64,000 bases of DNA from Nematostella vectensis (Eukaryota; Cnidaria; Anthozoa; Actiniaria; Edwardsiidae), in assembly GCF_932526225.1 (NCBI RefSeq), contig NC_064036.1, positions 15,493,181 through 15,557,180 on the forward strand, read 5' to 3'. How positions within the stretch are numbered: the first letter of the stretch is position 1; every line of letters starts with the position of its first letter. The notes below the pieces were generated by a model that worked only from the letters and a program-made list of their open reading frames with translations, had not been told where the DNA came from and ran no database searches. Below, piece by piece: positions 23,721 through 35,400 of this stretch. The position numbers and the translations under genes were made by a program.

Positions 23721-26700
23721 AAAGAGCAGAATGATTGGTTCTCTAATGGGTAAAATTGTTTCGATCCGAAAGTGATAACGCCTGCGACACGTCGTCCCAA
23801 AATCAGACAGCCTATCCGCCCGTATCTCTATGCTGCTGTTCCCAACTCCACAGACGCTTGACGGTTCATGTTTTATCAGATGACAAACTCTACTAAACCA
23901 AATTAAATTCGCAGCAGCATTGATAAATAAAACGCAAATGGAATGGCGATCATTCTATAATTTACGCCAGATTTTTAGACCATTATCTATGTCATCCTAG
24001 AGCCTACTTCTCAAGGAATGGATCCCGTCACGCAAAAAGCTCGTTGCGTAAATTTTAAGACAAAAAGAAGTTTTACTTTCAGCGTCACGTAATTAAGTTA
24101 TAAAACTTTACCAGCTTGCGTCACGCAACTGTATAGCGTTTCTTTTATCAGTGACAGATATCAACACTGCTCATCATGCAGACGATATATCCACAACCCG
24201 CAAAAGCGTCCATTAGGTGGCCAATGAGTACACGCGGCATGTATGAAAAGTTTGAATAAATTCACAGGTTTGTTTGTTTGCTTGTCTGGTTTCTTTTCCT
24301 TTTATAACAATACAAAGTACATTGAACTTTCTCGTCCTCAAGTGAGATTTGAACATTAGATACTCGAAAAGGTTACAGTATATTTTAGCAAGGGTCTGAA
24401 TTGTTAACCAAGAAAAGCAAGCAATAAAAAGCCAGCCGTGAATCGCAGAGACCACCTAATGGCTTTGGATTAAATCAAAACATCAAGAAATCAAGAAATT
24501 GGGTTTGCATAGAAATCAGTTAGAAATACCTTGCTTGTTCGATTCTTTTGCAAAGAAAGTTGGACAAAGTCAAATTGACGTTTGGCAGTATTTTGCACCA
24601 AGCGTTGTAGTATAGCAATCGCTCAGGCTGTTATCCGATAGCAGACAAACGAAATGAATATTCACTTAGCTACCGTGTATGCGAATTGTGTTTATTGGTT
24701 GTCAAGGGTTTATGTTACGAGTGATTAACCTCATTGTATTTTACAGACATCATTTGAGTTGAATACCTTAAAAATCGCCCTTGTAGAGAAATATAGTGAG
24801 CTACTGAGCATGTTTCTTGGTAAGATTTCAAAGTTATCTAACGCATTTATCTGACATATTATCAAGTTTATATATGTTTACTCTATTTAGCATAAAGAAA
24901 TAGACAATTTGTTCACTAAACAAAAGAAAACATTATATATATACAATTCAATTTGTTTGACAATTCCAATTAACTGCATCCCAATGAAGATGCCTAAAAT
25001 TCGTCTATACCTGACAGCGAAAAAAATAAAGCATAGCAACGTCCTTAGGCAAGAACGACCTTGGCTATCTCTACAAAGTGGTATGACAAAGCTGACCGGT
25101 GCTGATATCGTACGAATATTCAAAAGCACTGTGCAGGTAGTCTCGAGTAAAAAGATATCGCCCGCTGTGAAGAAATTAAGGTTACGCCAGCAGACTTTGC
25201 CGAGTTACTTTATTGGATTACGCAAGCTTCAGGCACTTACCTTGGATAGACGGGGGGGGGGGGGGGGGGGGAGGTAGTCATAGGTATCACATGACAAAGA
25301 GGATAGTTTTTGACGATCCTTCAATAAGAAATGACACACATTTTGGTAGTTAAGGGGACCCCATGTGTGCACGCCTGAGACTTACGAACTGTGCTTTATT
25401 TTGGCAAAGTGCATAGGGGCGGATGCAGGGGTGCGGAAGAAGGGGGAGGATAGGGTGCAGCGAACGCACTTGACTCGAGGATATAGTGATAGCTCTCTCA
25501 AAACGCATTGCTTAGTGAGCCAAGCCAAGGCCGCACCTTGACCGCTAAGAGTTGGAACTTAAAATTGTTCACATATTGACTGAGTTTCTTAAAGACCGAA
25601 ATACATTTTTCCAGAGTACGGCAGAAGTCAGGCCCATACCGAGGGGGGAGGGGGGAGTGCAGGGGGTGCGAACGCACCCCCCCCCCCCCCCACACACACA
25701 CACACACAACGGCCAAAAGTCCACAAAACTATAAGGCATAAGCTAGGTCACTCTGGTATGTCATCAATCCATAAGTCCGACTTTTTTTAGCCAAATCCGA
25801 CAATAAACGTCCCGTGGAGATACTGCAAAGGAATAAAAAAACCCTTTTTGATCTATTTCGGGGGTGGTCAGATTTTTATCAGAAAACTCACTCCCTCCCC
25901 TTCCCCCAGAAAATTAGGTCCACTTTTCAGTTTTAGCACCCTCCCAAAAACATCCTGGGTACGGGCCTGGAATGACACGTGTGTTAGAGCCATATAAGGG
26001 CTAACCATAAGTCTAAGTACTATAGGACTAAACCGCATATGATAGATTAGCTTGTCACTAAATTCTAGAGGCCAATATTGTTTAGTTGTGCTTATTTGAT
26101 AACATTTATACTTATTTCTAATTTTATGAGAAATTGTCTCTGGGGGTTGATTTATTTCATCGATTTTATCTTCGTCTCAACCCGGTAAAACGTCCCAACT
26201 ATGACCTGACTACCTCGTGCTTTGAAAAATAAAAAATTTCGTCTACCAACAGCCTAGGATGCATCATCAATTCAAACCTGAATTAGTACATTCCTTATCC
26301 TGCTAATGTACAAATGTACAACACTATACAACTCCAGCTACAATTATTACAGAGCAAATTCGACAATGCTTACGGAGAATAAGTTTCCGAAGGAAAATTT
26401 CTTAATACAAATCATCACCGGGCTTGCAGTCTCTTCAGCTATAAGAGCGCTGCCGATTACACGATCAAATACACCAACACCTGATCTCCTTTTAGTTTGA
26501 CGGGACCAAAGGCTATTCATGATAGAGATACAAAAGCAAAAGTAAAAAAACTAACCTTATTAACACCGTAGCGACCCCAGTAAAAATTCTTCCCAGTTCC
26601 GGTGAAGAAGCTGTGCTGAATAAATTTTTTTGCCGGTGTTTGAATTTAAATCGATTTTCAATTTTAATGATATGCGACAGCGTCTGAAACGGAACGACAA

Positions 26701-27262
26701 TAGTGGTGTCTGTTGATTGGTTGATTCTATTACCGCCGGGTCAAGGGTATAAATGAATAATTATTGTTTTGCAACAGTTCTATCGCTGGTGCAATTCCTG
26801 GTGTATTTTTCCCTTAAAAGCTGGAACTTACATTTTTTTTTAATGAATTGACTGAGTTTCTAGGATACCTTAGCGGAAATTAACGCTCAAATTCAACGCC
26901 CAGTACTAAAAATTATTGACCCGAATTTATATAATTAATAATAAGTTAAAAATGAACTGGTATGTTAGTGGTAAAGTTAGAAATGGTATACCATAAAAAA
27001 GGTATACTAGAGTAAAGTTTAGTTTAGTTTAATCATTTCCGAAAAGAGAAACATAAATAGAGAAAAAGAAATATTTACGGGAATCTTTTCCTTTGATTTT
27101 CTTCGATGTGTGGGTTATAAATTACAAAGGATGATGGATAGAAATCATACAATTTTAAAACTTTTTTGAGGAAATGGCAACACTTATCCCATGCTTGATA
27201 AAGTCAGAAGAGGATTCGCTATTAATTAAACTATAATATGACTATACAAATATGTGAAGCCA
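23721..27262. other. Gap between arginine kinase and mrpl47
   Basis: No gene is seen. It holds a G run near 25,252-25,270, the MITE at 25629-25972 and one unassigned donor-like site on the minus strand near 26,555 (GTTAATAAG|gttagt). The 77 nt before that site are open in one frame (FFTGTGKNFYWGRYGVNK) but have no ATG and an upstream stop, so I could not attach it to a gene. Confidence 0.45.
25629..25972. mobile_element. MITE-like repeat with CAGGCCCRTACC ends
   Basis: Left end CAGGCCCATACCGAGGGGGG. The right end, reverse-complemented, is CAGGCCCGTACCCAGGATG and runs on into GGGAGGGTGC. Similar phrases (acccaggattggccgagggg near 49,226; agccaggatttttaatagga near 7,446) suggest a family spread through this genome. 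Confidence 0.5.
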
Positions 27263-27268
27263 TTTATT
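27263..27268 (-). promoter_or_regulatory. Polyadenylation signal of mrpl47
   Basis: AATAAA on the minus strand, 85 bases after the stop codon at 27353-27355. Confidence 0.7.
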
Positions 27269-27352
27269 AATTTAATGATTCTTTTGGCAAACCAATTACC
27301 AAAAGATCAACCCTATCTGCCCTTCCTATACATCAATAACATAAGCAAGCTG

Positions 27353-30300
27353 TCATGCTGGTTTGAGTATTGTCTGCTCTGGATCTGATGTGTTTCCAGA
27401 TAACTCCTGTTGGTTTTCCTCCATCTTTGTCATGTTTAGTGTAGCAGCCTGTACTGGAGAAGTCTCTTTAATTGGTGTCTCTTTTAGATCCTTGCTGGTA
27501 CTTTCCAGGGCAGGGTCTTGAACATCAAAGGGCCATTGTTGTTGGGATAATTCTTGTATTGCCCTCTCCTTTACCATACAATGGAAGGTTATTGGTTAGT
27601 CATTTCCATGAGTTTATAGCATGTTACAGATTGTAAGCCAAAAGGTTGGGATGGGTACACGAGAATGCCTCTAATGTTGTGTTATTTTATCACACACATA
27701 AACAATTAATTGATCAGTTTGTTAGTACTCACCCTCTCTCCAAGAACAAGCTTGACCATAGCCATCGACTTCTTCACCTGAAGAGGAACAAAACAATATT
27801 CAAGTAAAAGTCTATCCCTAGATGCAAAGCTTACAACACTTAAGTGTGCTATTGGATCCATTAATTTCAATCATAATTTTGTAGCTAAAAAAAAAAAATG
27901 TCCTGGGGCTGTGGTATGTTTCATCAGTTAACTTGTATATGTGGGGTTCATACCTTGTGGTATCTCTCAGGTGAAGGCATTGGGACACCTTGTCGCTTAG
28001 CCTCATGCATAAGTGTGTCCAGCATATTACGCTCCTTCAAAAGCACATACCTAAGATAACAAACAATTGTTTTGCTTTTTTTAATGTGGGCACAAATATA
28101 GAGCTGGTCACTTGTTTAAATCAAGAGTGCTTTAAACCAATCATTTGGGAATTTCAGATTTGGGCCATGTATGACAGGAGCAAAAAATGGCAAAGTTCAA
28201 GGTTGTGTTAGCTTATATTTGCTTTATTTTTTGCATAGATGTTCCTTGTGTAATATAAAACAAAATAATCTTTAGTATTTTTGGTAGATAATCCATTCTT
28301 GAGATATTGCAAATTGCAAGACTCTTGATTTGTCTGAAATTGCCCAATTTGGGCAAAATTTGCTACTTTTTTCATGATCTATGGCACATTTGCTCAATCA
28401 TATCTCAGGAACGGATAATCTTTAAAAAAATACTAAAGCTTATTTTGTTTTATATTATGCAAGGAACCTCTAGGCAAAATATACACAAAATATAAGCTAA
28501 CACAGCCTTACAATTTTAGTTTTGCCATTTTTTGCTCCTGTCGCTATGTATAGAAAGAGTTGCAAGTCACCCATAACAATACTGATGAAAAAAAGATTAA
28601 AGGAATGACAAGTAGAAAAAATAAAATTTTATGCCCACAAAAGTTCAACATTAATAGATCATACCTTCATTTTTTTGAGGAGAGGGGGTAAAATTTAATT
28701 GAAAAAGGGTGCTTCTTTCGTTTTTTAGATCATTTAGATCAGGGATTTGAGTGAGTCATGCAAGTATGTACTGCATACAAAACATCCATTGTACAGCAAT
28801 GCATCTGGGACGATTGAGATAAAAAGAAAGGCATCATAAAAGACAAAAAAAGAATCTACTGATTACTGATACACAAACTCTTGTAAAAGTTGAGGCCTTG
28901 CGCACGGTGTTGCGCAAGCCTGGCTCAACAAGAAATTTCTCGACATTTTGTTTTAGATTTACTGCTATTTCTTAAGTATTGCGTTATACGTATCCGGAAT
29001 TTCGGATATAAAAGTTTGATTATCGTAGTTTTTAAAAATAGTCATACTATTTTTCTAATCTAATAGAAAACCTCGATATTTTGTTGTCGAAGTATGGACG
29101 TTATGTAGTTATCAACAACTGCTGCGTAACATTTGAACGCTGCAAATGTGTTTTGCCTAGTTTTGCCCTATCGCGCAATTTTTTTGCCCTAGCTTGTTTT
29201 TGCCTTTTTTGCCTTCTTTTGCCCTATCGCGCATGTTTTTGCCCTATCTCGCACTTTTTTGCCTTTTTTGCCCTATCGCACACTTTTTTGCCTTTTTTTG
29301 CCCTATCGCGCGCCTCTCTAGAATCCTGCTATAAAAAAAAAATCAAAATTTAATCCAGCTTCGGAAAATTCTGATTATCCGAGCTCTATCATTGAACAAG
29401 TTAGGCTTCTAAAATTATTTTAGTTATAGAATGTATATTTCTCCATGCTTCAAAGTTTGCAATATTCAAACTCGAACGGGGCGAATTCTTTTCTTGCATA
29501 AGAAGATGAGAAGCAATAACTGAAAGTAGACAAATACCCGAGGAGTTTAATTATATCAACAGACTGCCAGCAGCCATTCCTTTCTTCTGAAATTACGTCT
29601 AGAAAAGTATATATATTATTTGCACTAGATTTCGATAATATTCGGGATAAAAAGCACAATAAAAATGCAGGAAGAGCGCGATGGCAAAATAAGGCAAAAA
29701 GGGCAAAAAAAGGCAAAAAAGGCGCAATGGGCAAAAAGGGCGCAATGGGCAAAAAGCAAAAGGGCAAAAAAAGGGGCGATGAAGGCAAAAAGGGCAAAAA
29801 TGAGGCAAAAAAAGGCGCGACGTAATTCGACGTTTTGTGTTTTCTAATGTCGAAAAAAATTTTAACGCTGCTTATCGCTCCCGTCTGTTCACATTTCTTT
29901 TCCTCTTTCTATAAAAAGGACAGCATCTAAAAGAGAATTTCAAGTGCATTCCATTTATGACATTGATCAAACTACAAAAGAAAAAGTTTCTTTTCAATTA
30001 GCAAAAAGATGGAGCAATGTTCATAAAAAATGGGCTTTAAAACGGCCTGTTTTTATGGCACTGTTTTTATTTTGATATATTTTTTAATGTTTTTGAAATT
30101 TTTACTATCTCAAACTTTTTATTCGAGATGCACATTAGACAAAGGTTACCCAAATAAAATAAAAAGTGTGTAGCTTTTTCGAGATCAAAGTTATAATCAT
30201 AAACCTAGCGTTATAATTTTTGTTACGCTCTGATGCGCAACACCGTGCGCAAGGCCTTGATCAATGTATTTACTGAGGGAGACGACAGAAAATATCTAGC

Positions 30301-31168
30301 AAATTCAATAGTCTACCTTTCATTTCACTATATTTAATAATTTGATAAAATTTCCACATCTAATCATTAGAAAAAACTCTATTTTGTTCATCACTGACTT
30401 TTCTTTGTTGACTTACCACAATTTATGCAAGTCTTCATTACTTTTAATCCGCAACTCTCCAGCCCTCCATCTTCTACCTACAATATTATTATGACATAAT
30501 AGTGAAAGCTTGGTGAAAGGTGTGACAATAATCACCACTCCCCCCCCCCTTGCAGCTCTCCATCTTCTACCTATAATATTATTATGACATAATAATGCGA
30601 CAATAACCACCACCCCTCCTTGCAGCCCTACCCCCCCTTGCAGCCCTCCATATTCTAAGATATCATGATAAACTGTGTGTAAGCTAGAAAAACATGGTTC
30701 TTCTCCATCAACAAGAAGAAGGCACAGTTAACAGTTAACTTTAAAATGATTGAATAAATACTTCCTCTCAAAATACATGGCCGCACGTGAAAATAATCGT
30801 ATTTAGCTTATTTACAGGAAAAGAATTTACAATGCTAGACTGCAAATATATATCAGATATCAATTGCAAATATATATCACACAGGACATTATTTACCTGT
30901 TTTTACTTTTTCTGGCGCGAGTTCGCCCCTGTCAAGCACTCCCGGAGGAAAGAATTCCTCGAGACCTCTAACACAAGAGCTGGTCTGCACGCACCGCGAG
31001 ACGCTTGGGACGAGCCTAAGGCAACAGAACACATGTAAAATACACAACATCTATAGAAAGTGATGACGTGCAATTGAATTTGCTACATTCTAAGTGATCT
31101 TACCGTCTGAGAGATGCAGAATTTAGTAAATATTTTGTAATACCCAATCTGGTCAAGTGGGCCGCCAT
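27353..31168 (-). CDS. mrpl47: Mitochondrial ribosomal protein L47 (uL29m)
   Basis: A large-subunit protein of the mitochondrial ribosome, homologous to bacterial uL29. Six exons join in frame: 31104-31168, 30897-31015, 30417-30477, 27954-28050, 27733-27777 and 27353-27568, giving 200 aa. The diagnostic core is [20 protein letters not shown] followed by AKRQGVPMPSPERYHKVKKS; the conserved [13 protein letters not shown] sits at about residues 79-91. The N-terminus (MAAHLTRLGITKYLLNSASL, Arg-rich, no acid) reads as a mitochondrial targeting peptide. The C-terminus after GERERAIQ is a short Glu/Thr/Ser-rich tail, not the basic extension known from vertebrate L47. The last acceptor can be used at two sites 6 nt apart (aag/gag), giving GER-ERAIQ or GER-RAIQ forms. 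It is divergent from the orphan gene at 31,972, with about 0.8 kb between the two ATGs. Confidence 0.9.
28172..28543. mobile_element. Palindromic MITE, about 370 bp, arms near 135 bp
   Basis: The left arm starts TGACAGGAGCAAAAAATGGC. The right arm ends with the inverted copy (gccattttttgctcctgtcg). The arms also share inner phrases such as TTAGCTTATATTT, GGTTCCTTG and ATATAAAACAAAATAA. An ATGTA repeat at the flanks may be a target duplication. It sits in mrpl47 intron 3. Confidence 0.75.
28890..30262. mobile_element. Element of about 1.37 kb with 23-bp inverted ends and internal inverted arrays
   Basis: GGCCTTGCGCACGGTGTTGC (plus GCA) occurs near 28,893 and, inverted, near 30,239-30,261. Inside, the array TTTTTGCCCTATCGCGCA (about 29,150-29,310, several units) is opposed by inverted units GCGCGATGGCAAAATAAGGC and GGGCAAAAA (about 29,677-29,820). 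The element can fold back. It has no coding capacity that I trust. It sits in mrpl47 intron 3, next to the palindromic MITE. Confidence 0.6.
30450..30660 (-). repeat. Tandem duplication of the mrpl47 exon 3 acceptor
   Basis: On the minus strand, attatgtcataataatatt(g/a)tag|GTAGAAGATGGAG occurs twice. The used acceptor is at 30478 and a decoy lies 93 bp upstream at 30571. A third, shorter piece (GAATATGGAGGGCTGCAAGG) is near 30,650. Each copy carries the branch and acceptor region plus the first exon bases. Confidence 0.85.
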
Positions 31169-31971
31169 TTTGAATCATGTAGATTTTATTAGAGATACCG
31201 CTGTACGGGGTAATCGTGAGTAACAACGGGGGAGGAGAGGGGAGGGAAGGGAAGAGTTCATTGTAGTTTTCAGGTAGCCTCTCCTCCGCAGGCGTCTCGA
31301 GTGGAAAAAGGCTTTTTTTATTCCTGGGTCCCCTGGTTCCGGTTCAACTCGCCACAGGAGCCCACCATTCATAAAAAAAATCATGTACGAGTACCTTGGT
31401 TTGAGTAATCGTCAGTATATAGAAGCCAAGAAGCCCCTTCCGGGCAGCCTTTTTGTCGGCCTGGTAGTATTGTTAAATCCATTGTCTCTGAGCGTTACAC
31501 CAATAAGCACTTAGCTCCTAATTATGCAAAGGCATTTAAACCAATAAGACAAAGCGAAATTTTACAGGGATTAAAAGTCATATCTTATTAGTTTGTTTGG
31601 CAAAAGCACAACCTAAATCGAGTCGCGAGCTCGCTAAAGGACATTTTTTGAAATTGTGAAACTTAACTTACAAATATGTTTCTGAATCAGCGGAGATGTC
31701 CACTGTGAGATAGGAGGCACTTCTTAGCACTTCGGTGACGATGGTAAATTGATTAAGGCAGCCAAGGCAATATCACTAAAAAGAAAAGGACCAAACGTCA
31801 CCTTCCGACCGGAACCATGGCGAACCAAATCAATTCACGAATTATCAACTTTTTCTTCACACCGTGGCGCTTAATTCTCTAAACGACCCTGAAATGTCAT
31901 CTATGTTGTTTACCTTACGGTGATTTTGTTTGTTTTGGACTTAGGTTCTTCTGAGTAGAATTGTTTACCAA
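31169..31971. other. Divergent promoter interval between mrpl47 and the orphan RVxF gene
   Basis: About 800 bp between two start codons on opposite strands, so it must hold both promoters. No TATA box stands out. Minus-strand context at the mrpl47 ATG is cAAAATGGCGG. I see no coding exon. Confidence 0.5.
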
Positions 31972-32835
31972 ATGGCATTAGGTCAGGGAGATTTGGAAGT
32001 CGGCTGTATTGTGAATAGCTCCGTGGTTATGGATGGATTGAAGCCAAATCCCGGCAAAAAGGTCCGCTTTGACTTGAACCATGAAGTTTTTTTTATTCCA
32101 ACAAAATGGGACAGGTTGAGTAGCCAAACAAGTGTCATCAAAGAAAAAGTCATCGGCGAAGTTGCCATCAGAACTAGAACGAGAGTGGAGGACGAAAGAA
32201 GAGCGAAGAACAAACAAAACAAGAGTAAGAAAGCACGAAAGTCTACGAGAAGTCGACGGATTGATGTAAGTACCGCAGCTACAGTAACTCGCGCTGATAG
32301 GAACAAAGGGACGCTTAGCTCTAGGGGAAGTACGGCGAAGGAATCGAACGGAGGCTCAAAGGTGACACAGAGAACAGATAAATCAACTTCTGTTGGGAAC
32401 CAATCCAAACTGCCTCAAAGAGAACGGGGAGATATTGACAAAGTAGATATTGTACTCCCAAAAATTGGCTACTCGACAGAAATCAAGAGAGCCATTGAAA
32501 AGGTTCTTGTCCGAAATAGAACTTTTACCCAAGACATAGATAATAACAAAGACCCTGTGAAAACAATACCAAACAAAGAAGATAATGCATCATTGTCGAG
32601 AACAAGAAGTGTATATGATAATGATAGTTTATCGAGTGATAAGAAAGACCCTCTGAGACCAATGATTTCGTATAGAAGTGTACCTCGTCCTGACGGCGAG
32701 GTTCGGTTTAGTGAGCTCTCTCGGAATCTAGACGGATGGACACCATTCTCCGCATGGCGGGAAAGTGCCGAGGGAGAGAGTACGGACGGAAAGCGGGGTG
32801 CCGGACCTCTAATACCACACAGTATACTATATTAG
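31972..32835 (+). CDS. Orphan intronless protein with RVxF-like and FIP module (gene A)
   Basis: 287 aa, single exon, ATG at 31972 with G at +4. I do not recognise the family. Residues 30-43 read KVRFDLNHEVFFIP. KVRF fits the PP1 docking consensus [RK]-V-x-F, and the same module recurs in gene B nearby. It is followed by a very basic low-complexity stretch (residues ~75-100, KNKQNKSKKARKSTRSRR), a Ser/Thr-rich disordered middle, a hydrophobic segment VDIVLPKIGYSTEIKRAIEK (about 160-180), and a C-terminus with EVRFSELSRNLDGWTPFSAW. There is no signal peptide or membrane helix. A PP1-regulatory role is a hypothesis from the motif only. Intron loss suggests a retrocopy origin or a fast-evolving lineage gene. 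Confidence 0.75.
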   Translation: MALGQGDLEVGCIVNSSVVMDGLKPNPGKKVRFDLNHEVFFIPTKWDRLSSQTSVIKEKVIGEVAIRTRTRVEDERRAKNKQNKSKKARKSTRSRRIDVSTAATVTRADRNKGTLSSRGSTAKESNGGSKVTQRTDKSTSVGNQSKLPQRERGDIDKVDIVLPKIGYSTEIKRAIEKVLVRNRTFTQDIDNNKDPVKTIPNKEDNASLSRTRSVYDNDSLSSDKKDPLRPMISYRSVPRPDGEVRFSELSRNLDGWTPFSAWRESAEGESTDGKRGAGPLIPHSILY

Positions 32836-33025
32836 CAACAGTTATACACACGTCATCTACACTCTTTTTTTATAAGAACGTCTAATTTTCAGTTGAGGCT
32901 TCAGGCCGTTCTTATTTTATTAGCATTTTAAGGCTGAAGATGTTCTTGAATTTCATTATATAAAAATATGATATTGTATCAAGTATTAGAAAAAGGTCTA
33001 CACAAATGATCATAAACAATTATAT
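32836..33025. other. 3' flank of orphan gene A
   Basis: AT-rich and non-coding. The nearest good AATAAA for gene A is near 33,270, inside MITE A; I see none closer. Confidence 0.4.
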
Positions 33026-33473
33026 TTAAGACCAGCGGTCTGAGTTCGTCGAGGTTTCTCGGAAAAATGGAGTTTGAAAGTTTGAAGCAATTTGGATAAA
33101 TATTTTTGGCGATAGAAGCCGAAAAGTAATTTTTCGTCTCCCGCACCCGGATTTGAGACAATTTCGTGGTTGTTAGAAAAAGACTAAAAACCGGTTCGCA
33201 ACGCGTGATAAAACAACTGCAGCTTATATAAACCTAAAGAATAGATAAAAAGGAACTCCCAGGCTAAAATAAAAGCTGTTCTGTCAGCACCTTATTATTT
33301 TACGCGATTTTATTTTATTTTATGTTTTTAGATGACTTTAAAAAGCCTTGAAATAATCGTGTAATATCAGGATACTGAGGTCACCCATACCTATTACCAG
33401 TTCATTTTTGAGCTAGGGCGCCCAAACTTCATTTTTCCGAGAAATCTCGACGAACTCAGACCGCTGGTCTTAA
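33026..33473. mobile_element. MITE A, TTAA-flanked, about 450 bp
   Basis: TTAA at both edges (33026-33029 and 33470-33473). Inverted ends of about 55 bp begin GACCAGCGGTCTGAGTTCGT and match with very few differences (GAGGTTTCTC against GAGATTTCTC). TTAA targets suggest mobilisation by a piggyBac-type transposase. No coding capacity. Confidence 0.8.
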
Positions 33474-33478
33474 GGTTG

Positions 33479-33732
33479 TTAAAGCCGCATTGTCACCAGT
33501 TTACTTCCGGAGGTCCGACGGAAACCTCAACCGTCAAAAGACAAAAGAATCTATTAAAATCCGAGATATTTAACAGGCCATCCGCTCTAAATTATCAATC
33601 ACGTCCTCAAAGAAACTTCCAGTAGACACACTGCTTTTAATATTTTGAAATGTTTTTCGCATTTTCCGTTAAAAATCATCGGAGATTGTTAAGTAATCGA
33701 CCGGAAGTAAACTGGTGACAATGCGGCTTTAA
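33479..33732. mobile_element. MITE B, TTAA-flanked, about 254 bp, perfect 32-bp inverted ends
   Basis: TTAA at both edges. The ends AGCCGCATTGTCACCAGTTT and ACTTCCGG are perfectly inverted. It lies five bases after MITE A. Its interior phrase AGACACACTGCTTTT, with AGAAACTTCCA before it, recurs in MITE C at 56,777-56,909, so B and C belong to one family. Confidence 0.85.
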
Positions 33733-34099
33733 TTATGAACACAACATGATTCGCCATTTTAGAACGCATCGCGCTTAACAAAACATAATTTTACTGCTAT
33801 CTGACATGTTCTGACATGCCTCGACATGTTCTTATTATATTCTTAAAATTTATTGGAATCTGAGACTAGACGTTCTTATATAAAACGTTTCTTTGAGTGT
33901 ATTTGAAATAGAGTTGCACTCACGAATCCATGTGCTAAACCCGCAGTGGTCAATGGGGAACGTATAAATGGCAAAACATCAAATATAAAAGAATGAAAAT
34001 AATGTTGCACGTTCGTTGAGACGAGATTTTCAAGCGCTTAAAATGCATAAAATAATCTACGAGCAAAAAACTGCAGGTTTACTGCATGCAAGTGGAAGG

Positions 34100-35400
34100 G
34101 ATTGCTATCTACCATCACCTCCCCGCTATCCGCCATCACCTCTCCGCTATCCGCCTATACCTCCCCGCTATCCGCCATCACTTATCCGCTATCCGACTTT
34201 ACCTCCCCGCTATCCGCCATCACCTCCCCGCTATCCGCCATCACCTCCCCGCTATCCGCCATCACTTCACCGCTATCCGCAATCACCTCTCCGCTATCCG
34301 CCATCACCTATCCGCTATCCGCCTTTACCTTCCCGCTATCCGCCATCACCTCCCCGCTATCCGTCATCACTTCACCGCTATCCGCCATTACATCCCCGCT
34401 ATCTGCATCACCTGCCCGCTATCCACCATCACCTTCCCGCTATCCGCCTTCACCTTCCCGCTATCCGCCATCACCTCCCCTCTATCTGCATCACCTGCCC
34501 GATATCCGCCATCATCTCCCCTTTATCCGTCATCACATCCCCGCTATCCGCCATCACATCTCCGCTATCCGCCATCACCTCTCCGCTATCTGCCATCACC
34601 TCTCCGCTATCCGTCATCACATCCCCGCTATCTGCATCACCTGCCCGCTATCCGCCATCACCTCCCCTTTATCCGTCATCCTATCCCCGCTATCCGCCAT
34701 CACATCTCCGCTATCCGCCATCACCTCTCCGCTATCTGCCATCACCTCTCCGCTATCTGCCATCACCTCCCCGCTATCCGCCATCACCTCTCCGCTATCC
34801 GCCATCACCTATCCGCTCCGACTTTACCTCCCCGCTATACGCCATCACCTCCCCGCTATCCGCCATCACCTCCCCGCTATCCGCCATCACTTCACCGCTA
34901 TCCGCCATCACCTCTCCGCTATCTGCCATCGCCTATTCGCTATCAGCCTTCACCTTTCCGCTATCCGTTATCACATCCCCGCTAACCGCCATCACATCTC
35001 CGCTATCCGCCATCTTCTCTCCGCTATCCGCCATCACTTCACCGCTATCCGCCATCACCTCTCCGCTATCTGCCATCACCTATTCGCTATCCGCCTTTAC
35101 CTCCCCGCTATCCGTCATCACATCCCCTTTATCCGTCATCACATCCCCGCTATCCGCCATCACCTCCCCGCTATCCGCCATCACTTCACCGCTATCCGCC
35201 ATCACCTCTCCGCTATCTGCTCTCACCTATCCGCTATCCGCCTTCGCCTTCCCGCTATCCGCCATCACCTCCCCGCTATCCGTCATCACATCCCCGCTAT
35301 CTGCCATCACCTATTCGCTATCCGTCATCACATCCCCGCTATCCGCCATCACCTCCCCGCTATCCGCCATCACTTCACCGCTATCCGCCATCACCTTTCA
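34100..35400. repeat. 20-bp minisatellite, about 65 copies
   Basis: The unit is CCGCTATCCGCCATCACCTC with scattered substitutions (TTCA, ATCC, GTCA variants). The 20-bp period keeps all three forward frames open, giving Ser/Pro/Ile/His-rich periodic peptides of up to 462 aa. Their frame-shifted identity shows they are not proteins. It lies between the two convergent orphan genes. Confidence 0.97.

Noticed and set aside
24909-25277. 122-codon open frame on plus
   Set aside because: No family likeness or splice support, and it ends in a poly-G run. Probably chance.
26555-26640. Donor-like site and short open frame KNFYWGRYGVNK on the minus strand
   Set aside because: No ATG, a stop upstream and no matching acceptor that extends a known protein. 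It may be a UTR exon, but I cannot attach it.
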